Below, one piece after another: positions 22,442 through 31,542 of a stretch of 43,335 bases of DNA. This DNA is from Candidatus Pelagibacterales bacterium. GTDB taxonomy: Bacteria; Pseudomonadota; Alphaproteobacteria; TMED109. The stretch's first letter is position 1. Each line of letters begins with the position of its first letter. The position numbers and the translations under genes were made by a program. A model generated the notes under the pieces. The model had not been told where the DNA came from, did not search any database, and saw only the letters and a list, made by a program, of their open reading frames with translations. The stretch covers positions 23,440-66,774 of the forward strand of contig PAYS01000017.1 of assembly GCA_002715265.1 (NCBI GenBank), written 5' to 3'.

Positions 22442-24934
22442 ATGCTTTATCATCATTTAGAAAATAAAAATATATTATATTCAAATTCCTCAGATAACAT
22501 ATCGGCAGTTCTTGGTCCAACTAATACAGGTAAAACTTTTCATGCGATAGAAAAAATGCTTTCTTATGATTCTGGAATGATGGGATTTCCACTAAGATTA
22601 TTGGCAAGAGAAGTTTACGATAAATTAGTTATAAAAAAAGGTGTGTTAAATGTAGCTTTAATTACTGGGGAAGAAAGAATAGTTCCTAAAACAGCCAAAT
22701 ATTTTGTTTGTACAGTAGAAGCAATGCCAAAAAATTTAACTGTTGATTTTGTAGCTATTGATGAGGTGCAATTATCAGCACATAGTGAAAGAGGACATGT
22801 ATTCACAGATAAAATATTAAATATTAGAGGAAAATTAGAGACTTTATTTCTTGGCTCTGAAAATTTAGAACCTTTACTAAAGAGAGTTTTTCCAAAAATA
22901 AAAGTAAAAAAAATGAATAGATTTTCTAAAATTGAATATATAGGAAATATAAAGTTGTCTAGAATGCCGCCAAGATCAGCAATAATAAGTTATTCAGTTA
23001 ATGAGGTTTATGAAATTGCAGAATTAGTTAAAAGAAGGCATGGAGGAACAGCAGTCGTTTTAGGAGCTTTAAGTCCTAAAACTAGAAATGCACAAGTTGA
23101 ATTATATGAATCTGGTGAAGTAGATTATTTAGTAGCTACAGATGCTATAGGTATGGGTCTAAATATGGATATTAATCATGTAGCTTTTGCAAGAATGTCA
23201 AAATTTGATGGAAAGATTACTAGACCTCTAACGCACTCAGAAGCAGCGCAGGTTGCTGGACGAGCAGGAAGATATAAAAACGATGGAACTTTTGGAGTTA
23301 CATTAGGTTGTAATAGCCTCTCTTCTCAGATGGTTAATGCAATAGAGACACATTCATTTTCAGAAATTGAGTCAGTTCTTTGGCGTAATAGCGATCTTGA
23401 TTTTTCCTCCATTAGAAAGTTATTAAGAAGTTTAAGTATGAGGCCTAATAAGCCTTTTTTTGTACTTAGTCCTGAGGCTGAAGATGAGAAGTTATTAAAG
23501 ACAATTTCTAAAAAAGTAGATCATAATCATTTAAATTTATTATGGGATATTTGTTCTATACCCGATTATGGTAAAAATTTTGATGATTCTCATATCAATC
23601 TGCTTGAAAATATTTATAAATTAATAATAGAGAATGGAGAATTACCAGAAATTTGGTCCAATACCAATTTGGATAATTTAAATAATGTTAAAGGCGAGTT
23701 AGATATGCTTGCAATGAGATTAGCAAATGTTAGGACATGGAATTATATTTTTAATAAGAAAGGATGGGCACAAAATAGCGTAGAACTATCCTCAAGAGCA
23801 AAATATATTGAAAATAGATTATCTGACGCATTGCATAAAGGATTAGTTGAAAGATTTGTTGATTATAAGATGGCTAGATTTTCAAAACATCTTAAGGTTA
23901 ATAATGATCTAATTGCATCTATAGCTAAAGATAATTCTGTAATGATAGAAGGTCATTATGTAGGAAGGTTAGAAGGTTTAAACTTTATAAATGAAGTTTC
24001 TAAAAATAAGGAAGATAAGAGAGAGGTTTTGAGAATAATAAGAAGAGCTTTATCTTATGAGATATCGAATAGAATTAAATTAATTAATAATTGTAAAGAT
24101 TCTGATTTAAGTTTTGATAATAATTTAAATATTTATTTTAAAGACGTTTGTTTAGCTAGATTAGGTAAAGGATTGAAATTGCTTAAGCCTAAAATAATTT
24201 TAGTAGGATCTGAGCTAGTAAATGACAGGGATCAAAAAATTTTAATTAAAAGATTATTTATGTTTTTAAATAATAGTATTTGTGAAATTACAGATCCTTT
24301 AAGTAATTTAGCAAATAATTTAGATTCTGGAGTTTTAAAAGGAATTTCGTATCAATTAAGAGAATCTTTGGGAGTAATAAAAATAGATAATGTAAAAGAC
24401 TTAATTCAAAATATTAGTAAATCAGATAAAAAATTATTAAATGATATGAATATAATTGTTGGGGAGTATTTTATGTGGTATGGGCCACTAATGACTAGAG
24501 AAAATATAGAAATGATATGGAAATTTTTTCAAATATTTAATGGTATAAAGCCAGAGATAAAATACCCAGATTTTAGTAAGCCAGTATATTTTAAAAATTT
24601 ACCAAGTAATCTTTTGAACAATAGAGAGTTTATTTTAATTGGTAATTATATTTATAATTTTTATTTAATAGAAAATATTTCAAAGTATTTTAGAAGGTTT
24701 GCTAATTCAAAAAAGAAGTTTTATTTAAATAAAAAGAATATTAGTTTTTTAAATAAAAAGTTCTCATTATCATTTCAACAGATAAAAAATGTATTGACTT
24801 TTTTAGGGTTTAAAAAAGACAAGGAAAATCCAGTTAAATACTCTTTAATTATAAATAGTTATAATAAACCTAATATAGTTGTAAGAAGTAAGAATTTAAA
24901 AAATTCTCCATTTGCTATTCTTGCAAAAGTTTAA
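22442..24934 (+). CDS. SUV3-like DEAD/H-box RNA helicase
   Basis: Ski2-like superfamily 2 helicase related to mitochondrial SUV3, 830 residues. Walker A is GPTNTGKT at 25-32. MMGFPLRLLAREVYD is the SUV3-type motif Ia and IDEVQLSAHSERGH (from about 106) the DExx box. TDAIGMGLNMDINHVAF and AAQVAGRAGRYKNDG are motifs V and VI. The C-terminal half (about 480-830) is long, lysine- and asparagine-rich and less conserved. Alphaproteobacterial homologues are widespread and usually have an S4-domain gene after them; here a TerB-like gene follows instead. Likely role is RNA turnover or remodelling. Divergent from pip. Confidence 0.9.
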   Translation: MLYHHLENKNILYSNSSDNISAVLGPTNTGKTFHAIEKMLSYDSGMMGFPLRLLAREVYDKLVIKKGVLNVALITGEERIVPKTAKYFVCTVEAMPKNLTVDFVAIDEVQLSAHSERGHVFTDKILNIRGKLETLFLGSENLEPLLKRVFPKIKVKKMNRFSKIEYIGNIKLSRMPPRSAIISYSVNEVYEIAELVKRRHGGTAVVLGALSPKTRNAQVELYESGEVDYLVATDAIGMGLNMDINHVAFARMSKFDGKITRPLTHSEAAQVAGRAGRYKNDGTFGVTLGCNSLSSQMVNAIETHSFSEIESVLWRNSDLDFSSIRKLLRSLSMRPNKPFFVLSPEAEDEKLLKTISKKVDHNHLNLLWDICSIPDYGKNFDDSHINLLENIYKLIIENGELPEIWSNTNLDNLNNVKGELDMLAMRLANVRTWNYIFNKKGWAQNSVELSSRAKYIENRLSDALHKGLVERFVDYKMARFSKHLKVNNDLIASIAKDNSVMIEGHYVGRLEGLNFINEVSKNKEDKREVLRIIRRALSYEISNRIKLINNCKDSDLSFDNNLNIYFKDVCLARLGKGLKLLKPKIILVGSELVNDRDQKILIKRLFMFLNNSICEITDPLSNLANNLDSGVLKGISYQLRESLGVIKIDNVKDLIQNISKSDKKLLNDMNIIVGEYFMWYGPLMTRENIEMIWKFFQIFNGIKPEIKYPDFSKPVYFKNLPSNLLNNREFILIGNYIYNFYLIENISKYFRRFANSKKKFYLNKKNISFLNKKFSLSFQQIKNVLTFLGFKKDKENPVKYSLIINSYNKPNIVVRSKNLKNSPFAILAKV

Positions 24935-24987
24935 TTATTTATAAAAAATATATATATAATAAAGTAATATTGTGTTAAGAGAGGTCA

Positions 24988-25035
24988 ATGATTTTTAATT
25001 TTTATATATTATTTAAATTAGATTTTAAGTTGTAG
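24988..25035 (+). CDS. Possible 15-codon leader ORF before the terB-like gene
   Basis: ATG 24988 follows AAGAGAGG (24977-24984) and reads 15 codons, mostly Phe, Leu, Ile and Lys, to a TAG at 25033-25035. That stop overlaps the AGG that probably serves as ribosome binding site of the next gene. The arrangement suits translational coupling, but the Shine-Dalgarno spacing is only 3 bases and the AT-rich DNA makes chance likely. Confidence 0.15.
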   Translation: MIFNFYILFKLDFKL

Positions 25036-25041
25036 GTTTTA

Positions 25042-25485
25042 ATGTTAGGTTCTATTCGAGATCTTTTTAAAGATAAAAATGTCAAAATTGAAAATTCTTC
25101 GGAAGAGTATCATCTTGCTTGTGCTGCTATTTTGTGTGAAGCAGCTGGCATGGATGGAACTTTTGATGACGGGGAAAGGCAATTAATACTGGCATTATTA
25201 AAAAAACAATTTTCACTAAGTGATGAAGAATTAGGTGCTCTTTTTGAAGAAGCTAAAAGTTTATCAGAAAATTCATCTCATCTGTATGGCTTTACTAAAG
25301 TTATTAAAAATTCTTGGGATATTAATAAGAAGGTTAGAATGCTAGAAATGATGTGGGAAGTAGCATATGCGGATGGTAAATTAGATGCTGCTGAGGATAT
25401 GTTAATTAGAAGAATAGCAGGTTTAATTCATGTTGAAGATAGAGATAGAATGAAAGCTAAGCAAAAGGTTTTAAATAAACATTAA
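25042..25485 (+). CDS. TerB-like (tellurite resistance/COG4103) protein
   Basis: 147-residue, all-helical TerB-fold protein. Two repeats carry acidic metal-like sites: AAGMDGTFDDGERQLILALL (about 34-53) and VAYADGKLDAAEDMLIRRIA (about 112-131). It ends in a basic tail. Such proteins occur widely in alphaproteobacteria without a tellurite phenotype; the molecular function is unknown. Start ATG 25042 has TAGG five bases upstream, and an in-frame stop lies just before it, so no longer form is possible. It is co-oriented with fdxA and carD. Confidence 0.85.
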   Translation: MLGSIRDLFKDKNVKIENSSEEYHLACAAILCEAAGMDGTFDDGERQLILALLKKQFSLSDEELGALFEEAKSLSENSSHLYGFTKVIKNSWDINKKVRMLEMMWEVAYADGKLDAAEDMLIRRIAGLIHVEDRDRMKAKQKVLNKH

Positions 25486-25516
25486 TACTTATGTATAATT
25501 AATAAGGGGTATAAAT

Positions 25517-25849
25517 ATGACGTATGTTGTTACAGAGGATTGTATAAAATGTAAATACACAGATTGTGTTGAAGTTTGTCCTGTTGATTGCTTCTATGAA
25601 GGCGAAAATATGCTTGTTATAAATCCAGATGAATGTATAGATTGTGGAGTATGTGAGCCAGAGTGTCCTGCTGAAGCTATATTACCAGATTCAGATGAAG
25701 TGGCTGAAAAATGGTTAGACTTGAATGCAAAACAATCAAATATTTGGCCAAATATTACAGAAAAAAGAGAACCAGCTAGTGATGCAGATGACTATCAGGG
25801 AATGGAAAATAAATATGAAAAATTTTATTCGGATAAAAGTCCTGAATAA
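25517..25849 (+). CDS. fdxA: ferredoxin FdxA (7Fe-type)
   Basis: Small electron carrier with one 3Fe-4S and one 4Fe-4S cluster. 110 residues. Cluster ligands are visible: C9, C17 and C21 at the N-terminus with [10 protein letters not shown], and C40, C43, C46 and C50 in [16 protein letters not shown]. The C-terminal tail with [16 protein letters not shown] is the usual FdxA extension. AAGGGG about 10 bases before the ATG is a good ribosome binding site. fdxA followed by carD is a conserved alphaproteobacterial pair. The electron partner is not known. Confidence 0.96.
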   Translation: MTYVVTEDCIKCKYTDCVEVCPVDCFYEGENMLVINPDECIDCGVCEPECPAEAILPDSDEVAEKWLDLNAKQSNIWPNITEKREPASDADDYQGMENKYEKFYSDKSPE

Positions 25850-25869
25850 TTGATGATTTTGGAGATATT

Positions 25870-26370
25870 ATGACAGAAACAATTAAAGAATATAGTGTTG
25901 GTGATTGGTTGATATACCCAAAACATGGTTTAGGTAAAGCCATAGATTTTGAAACTCAAACTATTTTAAAAGAAAAAGTAAAACTATTAGTTGTTTATTT
26001 TGAACAAGAAAGAATGACATTAAGAATACCTGTTAAAAAATTAGCTGAATTAGGATTAAGATCAATATCTGATAAAGAGGAAATGAAAAAGGCTATGGTT
26101 GCTTTGAAAGGTAAAGCTAGAATTAAAAAAACTATGTGGGCAAAGAGGGAGAAAGATTATAAGGATAAATTAAATAGAGGAGACCCTATTTCAGTTGCAG
26201 AAGTTTTAAGAGATTTATATAGAGGAGAGGGAGATCCTGAACAATCATATAGTGAGAGACAGTTATATGAAATGGCTTTGGATAGATTTTCAAGAGAAAT
26301 GATTGCGGTTCATGAAATTGGAAGTGATGAAGCTATAAAAAAAATAGAAGATAATCTCAAGGCAAGTTAA
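25870..26370 (+). CDS. carD: CarD family transcription regulator
   Basis: RNA polymerase-binding protein that stabilises open promoter complexes, 166 residues. The N-terminal Tudor-like RNAP-interaction domain (about 1-65) opens with YSVGDWLIYPKHGLGKA. The helical DNA-binding C-terminal domain includes TMWAKREKDYKDKLNRGDPI, VLRDLYRGE and RQLYEMALDRFSREM. A GGAG ribosome binding site lies just upstream. CarD may be important for housekeeping promoters in this AT-rich genome; that is inference. A degenerate phosphoesterase gene follows. Confidence 0.95.
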   Translation: MTETIKEYSVGDWLIYPKHGLGKAIDFETQTILKEKVKLLVVYFEQERMTLRIPVKKLAELGLRSISDKEEMKKAMVALKGKARIKKTMWAKREKDYKDKLNRGDPISVAEVLRDLYRGEGDPEQSYSERQLYEMALDRFSREMIAVHEIGSDEAIKKIEDNLKAS

Positions 26371-26455
26371 TAAATGAAAGTTTTATATTATTAGTAATTA
26401 TAAAATAAATGCTCATACTGATTATGAGAAAAAGATATCTGCACAAGATCCAAGA

Positions 26456-27238
26456 ATGCACAACTTGGGTTCTTTAAATAGAGTATGGGTTGTTGGTTCA
26501 GTCAGAGGTAAAGCTAGTTTATTAGAAAAAATATTTAATAAAATTATTAAAAAAATTCTTCCTTTAGATAGATTGGTTTTTACAGGAAATTTGATAGGAA
26601 GTAACTTGTATGAGAAGAATTATTCTGCAAGAACTATTGATTTAGCCCTTCAATTTAGAGCACATTTTATATCTAATAAATTTTCTAACGCTATAGATAT
26701 AGTTTTTCTAAGAGGCTATTTTGAAGAACTATTGGAAAAATCGATAGAGTTACATATGTCTCCTAATCCTTTAGAACTAGTAAATTGGATGTATAGTAAA
26801 GGTTTAGATCAAATATTAAAATCTTATAATATTCCTTCTAATTTATTAGATAATGCAGCAAGAAGCGGGGCTGGAGCTTTATCTAGGGCATCTATGGAAA
26901 TTCGTGAGGCCATAAAAAATAATTCTGGACATTCAGAATATTTAGCATCTTTAAAAAGGTTGGCATATAATCAAGAAAAAACACTTTTGTTTGTATCAGC
27001 TGGAATTTCTAAGGATAGACCCATAGAAACTCAAGGTGATGAATTATGGTGGGGTGGTGGATTTTCAAATTTAGATGACCCTTATTTTGATATATTAAGA
27101 TTGGTTAGGGGGTTTGATCCTAATAAAAAAGGTTTAGCTGCGGGGAAGTATGGCGTTACTCTTGATGGAGGAGAAGAATCTATATGTGCGGCTCTTTTTC
27201 AGTCAGATGGAAAGTTATTAGAAACAATTCAAGCATAA
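26456..27238 (+). CDS. Calcineurin-like metallophosphoesterase with degenerate active site
   Basis: 260 residues. The fold order of PPP-type phosphatases can be followed, but the metal motifs are lost. RVWVVGSVRG stands where GDxHG is expected, RLVFTGNLIGSN where GDxxDRG is expected, and IVFLRGYFEE where GNHE is expected; the later His motif reads LLFVSAGIS. LWWGGGF and a closing TLDGGEES segment are family-like. I recall similar degenerate proteins near carD in other alphaproteobacteria, so it is probably a conserved non-catalytic or regulatory protein. The start is uncertain: the frame stays open upstream to 26378 without a standard start codon, and no Shine-Dalgarno sequence precedes 26456. 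Confidence 0.7.
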   Translation: MHNLGSLNRVWVVGSVRGKASLLEKIFNKIIKKILPLDRLVFTGNLIGSNLYEKNYSARTIDLALQFRAHFISNKFSNAIDIVFLRGYFEELLEKSIELHMSPNPLELVNWMYSKGLDQILKSYNIPSNLLDNAARSGAGALSRASMEIREAIKNNSGHSEYLASLKRLAYNQEKTLLFVSAGISKDRPIETQGDELWWGGGFSNLDDPYFDILRLVRGFDPNKKGLAAGKYGVTLDGGEESICAALFQSDGKLLETIQA

Positions 27239-27239
27239 G

Positions 27240-28139
27240 TTAATTGGAAAAGCTGCAGAGATTTTTGTTTATTAGGTTTTCTTTATCCATCATTAAGTTT
27301 TTGATTCTTAACTTCAGCTTATTTAAAGCTTGTGTTTCCACTTGCCTAACTCTTTCTTTGCTAATATTTAGTTCCTTACCAATATTTTCTAGTGTAAGAG
27401 GAGTTTCACTTAGGTGCCTCTTATTAATTATTTTTTTTTCTCTATCTGTTAACGAGGACATTGCTTCTTTTAGCCATTTTCTTTTTTTTTCTATTTCATC
27501 ATTTTTTATAACAGTATCTTCGGGGTTACATATACTATCATCTACTAAAAAGTTTTGCCATTCTTCTTCAGTTTCTGAATTAAGTGGAACATTTAGTGAA
27601 GAATCTTTTTTTAAAAAGTGGTTTTCTCTTTCTTCTACGAATTTTTCGTTTATTCCTAGTAATCGGGCTATTTTTTTTCTTTCTTCATAACTAATAAAAG
27701 AATTACCTTGCACAAATGAACTACTTTTAAACCTTCTAAGATTAAAAAATAATGACTTTTGTGCTGAACTTGATCCAGTTTTAACTATAGACCAGTTTTT
27801 AAGGACAAACTCTTGTATATTTGCTCTAACCCACCATCTTGCGTAAGTAGAAAACCTTAAGTCTCTGGATTGTTCAAATCTATCTAGAGCTAATAAAAGT
27901 CCTATATGTCCTTCTTGAACTAAGTCGCTAAAAGATAAACCATAGTGACGAAACTGCGAGGCTATTTTTATTACTAGTTTGCTATAAGCTAGAATTAGTT
28001 TTTCTAAGGCCTTTGGGTCTTGATTAGTTTTCCATAAAGTTGTTAATGACTTTTCCTCGTCTTTAGATAAGATTCTAGCTCGCATGGCATTATTCATGAA
28101 AGTTTTACTGTGATTTGTTTTGTCTTTATTTTTTATCAA
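27240..28139 (-). CDS. rpoH: RNA polymerase sigma-32 factor RpoH
   Basis: Heat-shock sigma factor, 299 residues. Region 2 is clear: FSDLVQEGHIGLLLALDRFE and FSTYARWWVRANIQEFVLKN. The RpoH box follows as QKSLFFNLRR, and region 4 ends with LTLENIGKELNISKERVRQV. The start is TTG 28139, supported by AGGAAAG (28150-28144 on the minus strand) four bases away; the first in-frame ATG (28097) lacks any ribosome binding site. Its stop nearly touches that of the convergent phosphoesterase gene. It is divergent from the PaaK-like gene. Confidence 0.95.
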   Translation of the reverse strand: MIKNKDKTNHSKTFMNNAMRARILSKDEEKSLTTLWKTNQDPKALEKLILAYSKLVIKIASQFRHYGLSFSDLVQEGHIGLLLALDRFEQSRDLRFSTYARWWVRANIQEFVLKNWSIVKTGSSSAQKSLFFNLRRFKSSSFVQGNSFISYEERKKIARLLGINEKFVEERENHFLKKDSSLNVPLNSETEEEWQNFLVDDSICNPEDTVIKNDEIEKKRKWLKEAMSSLTDREKKIINKRHLSETPLTLENIGKELNISKERVRQVETQALNKLKLRIKNLMMDKENLINKNLCSFSN

Positions 28140-28249
28140 TTTACTTTCCTATCTAATTTAAGTACGGAGTAAAAACTAATATAGATTTATTTAAATATTT
28201 TTATGCTATATAAGTTTATGTAAGATATTTAATTTTGATGAGGTTGATT

Positions 28250-29470
28250 ATGGATAAATTAGAAACTAGGTCAGTTGAAGAGAGAGAAAATTATCAATTT
28301 ACTAAACTAAATGAAATTTTTTTAAACGCAAAAAAATGTTCAAAGGGATGGAATAAAATATTAAAAGATATCAATTTTGATAAAATTTCTGATAGATCAT
28401 TTTTACAAAAGTTACCCATTACTCGTAAGTCCTCTTTATCAAAAATTCAAGCGGAGAGCCCGCCTTTCGGAGATTTAACAACTATTTCTACAAATGAATT
28501 TAAAAATATATTTGTATCTCCCGGTCCTATTTATGAACCAGGTGGAGATCAAGATTTTTGGAGAATGTCTCGGGCGATGAACGCTGCAGGTTTCAAGAAG
28601 GGAGAGATTTTATACAATACGTTTTCATATCATTTAACACCAGCAGGTCAAATGATGGAGCAAGGTGGAGAAAAATTGGGAATGTGTGTAATACCAGGAG
28701 GAATTGGAAATACAGAACAACAGCTTTCAGCAATAGAAAATTTAAAGCCTGATAGGTATGTAGGTACGCCATCTTTTTTAAAAATGTTATTGGATTCAAG
28801 TATGAAAAATAATATTGATATATCTTTTCTTAAAACTGGCTTAGTAGGAGGAGAAGCATGTCCTCCATCGTTAAGTAAAATTTTAAAAGAGCTAGGATGT
28901 CCAGTATTACAATCATATGGCACCGCAGATTTAGGGTTAGTAGCATATGAAACTTGGGATGATGATGGAATGTTTTGTGATGAGGATGTTATTGTTGAGA
29001 TAATTAGACCTGGTTCTGATGAAGTGCTTGAAAATGGTGAAGTTGGAGAATTAGTAGTTACTACATTAAATCCATTTTATCCATTATTTAGATTTGCAAC
29101 AGGAGACTTGTCGGCGGTTATGACAGAGAAAAGTAATTCTGGGAGAACTGCTATGAGGATTAAAGGTTGGATGGGTAGGGCTGACCAGACAACAAAGGTA
29201 AGAGGAATGTTTGTTAGGCCAGAACAAATTGCTAAAATAGTTAATGCCTCTGAAGAAATAATTAAGGCAAGATTAGTAGTAGGTAATGTAGATCACAAGG
29301 ATACGCTAAAGTTATTTGTTGAAACAATTAATAAAGATGAAAAAGTTATATCTTCAATTGAGGAGCAAACTAGGTCAGAATTAAAATTAAGAGCAGAAAT
29401 TGAATTAGTTGATAGTGGCTCATTAGTTAATGATGGTTTGGTAATAGAAGACACTCGAACTTATGAATAA
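28250..29470 (+). CDS. PaaK-like adenylate-forming acyl-CoA ligase
   Basis: Phenylacetate-CoA ligase family member: activates a carboxylate with ATP and joins it to CoA. 406 residues from ATG 28250, chosen because GAGG (28240-28243) sits six bases upstream; the frame also offers TTG 28235. Recognisable segments are FVSPGPIYEPGG (nucleotide loop), YNTFSYHLTPAGQMMEQGGE, VGTPSFL, VLQSYGTADLGLVAYE (adenine pocket) and FRFATGDLS. The C-terminal half resembles the AMP-binding C domain with GRADQTTKVRGMFV. The substrate is unknown and need not be phenylacetate. It heads the long run that includes the ccm genes. Confidence 0.88.
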   Translation: MDKLETRSVEERENYQFTKLNEIFLNAKKCSKGWNKILKDINFDKISDRSFLQKLPITRKSSLSKIQAESPPFGDLTTISTNEFKNIFVSPGPIYEPGGDQDFWRMSRAMNAAGFKKGEILYNTFSYHLTPAGQMMEQGGEKLGMCVIPGGIGNTEQQLSAIENLKPDRYVGTPSFLKMLLDSSMKNNIDISFLKTGLVGGEACPPSLSKILKELGCPVLQSYGTADLGLVAYETWDDDGMFCDEDVIVEIIRPGSDEVLENGEVGELVVTTLNPFYPLFRFATGDLSAVMTEKSNSGRTAMRIKGWMGRADQTTKVRGMFVRPEQIAKIVNASEEIIKARLVVGNVDHKDTLKLFVETINKDEKVISSIEEQTRSELKLRAEIELVDSGSLVNDGLVIEDTRTYE

Positions 29471-29485
29471 TAGTAAGGTAATGAA

Positions 29486-30103
29486 TTGGCTAATAAACCT
29501 TTAGTAGAGGCTAAGAGTATTTTTTTTGAAAAAGGAGGTAGGAGAATTTTTTCTTCTCTGACTATGGTGCTTAATGAGCATGATATAGTTATCGTAAAAG
29601 GTAAAAATGGTTCAGGAAAAACATCATTTTTGAAATGTTTAGCAGGGTATTATAGCATAAAAAAAGGGGATATATTATGGAATGGAGAAAAAATATTTCC
29701 TGTTCAGGAGCCTGAAAAAATTATGCTAGCTTGGTTAGGACATCATAATGCTATAAAACCCTCTTTAACGGTGAGAGAAAATTTAAAATTTTATGCTGAC
29801 CTTTGGTCAACTAGCCAATCTGATTTTTATTCTTCAATAAATTATCTATCATTTTCAAATTACTTGGAATTTCCTGTATCCTGGTTATCTGCAGGTGAAA
29901 AAAGAAGGTTATGTTTAATACGACTTATGTTGAATCCAGCAAAAGTATGGTTTTTAGATGAGCCTACTACATTTTTGGATGTAGAAAATAAAAAGATATT
30001 TGAGGACGTAATTAGTAAGCATGTATCTAATGGTGGGGCTGTAGTTTGTGCAACACATGAAGAATTAAAAGTAAAGAATTATAAGACACTTAATTTAGAT
30101 TAG
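29486..30103 (+). CDS. ccmA: heme exporter ATP-binding subunit CcmA
   Basis: ATPase of the CcmAB(CD) complex that releases holo-CcmE during cytochrome c maturation. 205 residues. Walker A GKNGSGKT (39-46), signature LSAGEKRRLCL and Walker B VWFLDEPTTFLD are intact. The start is TTG 29486, with AAGG about seven bases upstream. An ATG five bases earlier is out of frame. It lies 15 bases after the PaaK-like gene and 18 bases before ccmB. Confidence 0.95.
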   Translation: MANKPLVEAKSIFFEKGGRRIFSSLTMVLNEHDIVIVKGKNGSGKTSFLKCLAGYYSIKKGDILWNGEKIFPVQEPEKIMLAWLGHHNAIKPSLTVRENLKFYADLWSTSQSDFYSSINYLSFSNYLEFPVSWLSAGEKRRLCLIRLMLNPAKVWFLDEPTTFLDVENKKIFEDVISKHVSNGGAVVCATHEELKVKNYKTLNLD

Positions 30104-30121
30104 ATGTAAAGTATTTATAAT

Positions 30122-30787
30122 ATGAGAAATTTTTTTAAATTAGTATTAAGAGACTTTAAATTAGTGATTAAAGGTTCAAATGAGACATTAGCTGCAATTA
30201 TGTTTTATGTTTTAGCTATAATAATGTTTCCATTATCGTCAGGTACTGAAACTGATTTGCTTAGTAAGATAGCGGGTGGAGCAATATGGATGGCCGCTTT
30301 ATTTTCATCTTTATTGTCTTTAGATAGAATGTTGAGGTCTGATTTTGAGGATGGTTCATTGGAACTTATGGTTTTATCTAAAATGTCTTTGGAGAGTATT
30401 ATTTTGGCAAAATGTTTATCTCATTGGTTAACAAATGGACTACCATTAGTAGTTTTATCTCCTATATTATGTATTATCATAGGACTAGATTTTTCTTATT
30501 GGTGGATATTACTTTTGACACTTTTGATTGGTACTCCATCTTTGACTCTAATAGGGGCTACTCCAGCAGCATTGTCCTGTGTTATAGGTAAAGGAGGTGT
30601 TATAACAGCTATGGTGATGTTACCTTTAATGCTACCAATATTAATATTGGGCGCAGGTGCTATAGAAGCTGAAATTTCTGGTTTAGGTGGAATTGGTCAC
30701 TTATATGCATTATCTGCTATTTTGCCAATATCTCTATTAGTTGCACCTTTTTTAGCTGCTAAAGCCGTTAGGTTGGGTTGGGAGTAA
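30122..30787 (+). CDS. ccmB: heme exporter permease CcmB
   Basis: Membrane partner of CcmA, 221 residues with about six transmembrane segments. Family features are the cytoplasmic FEDGSLELMVLSKMSLESIILAK loop, the GTPSLTLIGATPAAL segment, and a GGVITAMVMLPLMLPILILG stretch. No defects are seen. It is expressed with ccmA and ccmC, which follow each other within 20 bases. Confidence 0.95.
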   Translation: MRNFFKLVLRDFKLVIKGSNETLAAIMFYVLAIIMFPLSSGTETDLLSKIAGGAIWMAALFSSLLSLDRMLRSDFEDGSLELMVLSKMSLESIILAKCLSHWLTNGLPLVVLSPILCIIIGLDFSYWWILLLTLLIGTPSLTLIGATPAALSCVIGKGGVITAMVMLPLMLPILILGAGAIEAEISGLGGIGHLYALSAILPISLLVAPFLAAKAVRLGWE

Positions 30788-30801
30788 ATAAGGATTATTA
30801 A

Positions 30802-31542
30802 ATGGCGGGAATTTTTAACTTTTTAGCAAGTCCATCAAGATTTAGAAGATTATCAGAGAGGCTTTACCCATACACAATATTTCTGATGGTTTTATTTTTA
30901 ATACTAGGCTTGTGGTATGGAATTTATTCTTCTCCTCCTGATTATCAGCAAGGTGAAACTGTACGTATCATGTATGTTCATGTTCCTGCAGCATGGATGG
31001 CTATGATGATTTATTTCTCCATGACTTTAATGAGTATATTTTCTTTAGTTTGGAGACATCCTTTGGCTGATTTATTAGCAAAAGAGAGCGCTCCAATTGG
31101 AGCTATGTTTACCTTAATAGCTTTAGTAACTGGTTCAATATGGGGAAAACCTACCTGGGGTACTTGGTGGGTTTGGGATGCAAGGCTTACATCAGTATTA
31201 ATTTTGTTTTTTATATATTTAGGCCATGTAGCATTAATAAAGTTGTTTGATGATGAAGAGAAAGGATCTAAAGCAGCAGCAATTTTAACTATAATTGGTG
31301 CTATAAATCTTCCAATAATTAAATTTTCTGTAGATTGGTGGAATACACTTCATCAACCTGCAAGTGTTATGCGACTAGATGGACCTAGTATTCATATAGA
31401 TATGATGATCCCACTAATATTTATGGCATTTGCTTTTTTATTTTATTATTTATCTTTTTTATTTATTAATACTCAAGCAGAATTATATAAACGTAGAGTT
31501 AAAAAAATTTATTTACAGAACTTAATGAGGAAGGAAAAATGA
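30802..31542 (+). CDS. ccmC: heme exporter/handling protein CcmC
   Basis: Delivers heme to CcmE at the periplasmic side of the inner membrane. 246 residues and six transmembrane segments. The tryptophan-rich heme-binding motif WGKPTWGTWWVWDARLTS (about 112-129) is intact, and conserved His residues flank it in YVHVPAAW and LHQPASV. A GG-rich ribosome binding site region precedes ATG 30802. It overlaps ccmD by 4 bases. Confidence 0.97.
   Translation: MAGIFNFLASPSRFRRLSERLYPYTIFLMVLFLILGLWYGIYSSPPDYQQGETVRIMYVHVPAAWMAMMIYFSMTLMSIFSLVWRHPLADLLAKESAPIGAMFTLIALVTGSIWGKPTWGTWWVWDARLTSVLILFFIYLGHVALIKLFDDEEKGSKAAAILTIIGAINLPIIKFSVDWWNTLHQPASVMRLDGPSIHIDMMIPLIFMAFAFLFYYLSFLFINTQAELYKRRVKKIYLQNLMRKEK

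Noticed and set aside
24940-24975. AT dinucleotide run after the helicase gene as a terminator
   Set aside because: No stable GC-containing stem is present; it is simple AT-rich sequence.
27244-27690. A 148-codon plus-strand open frame opposite rpoH
   Set aside because: Its Ser/Leu/Phe-rich product is the antisense of sigma-factor regions 3-4.
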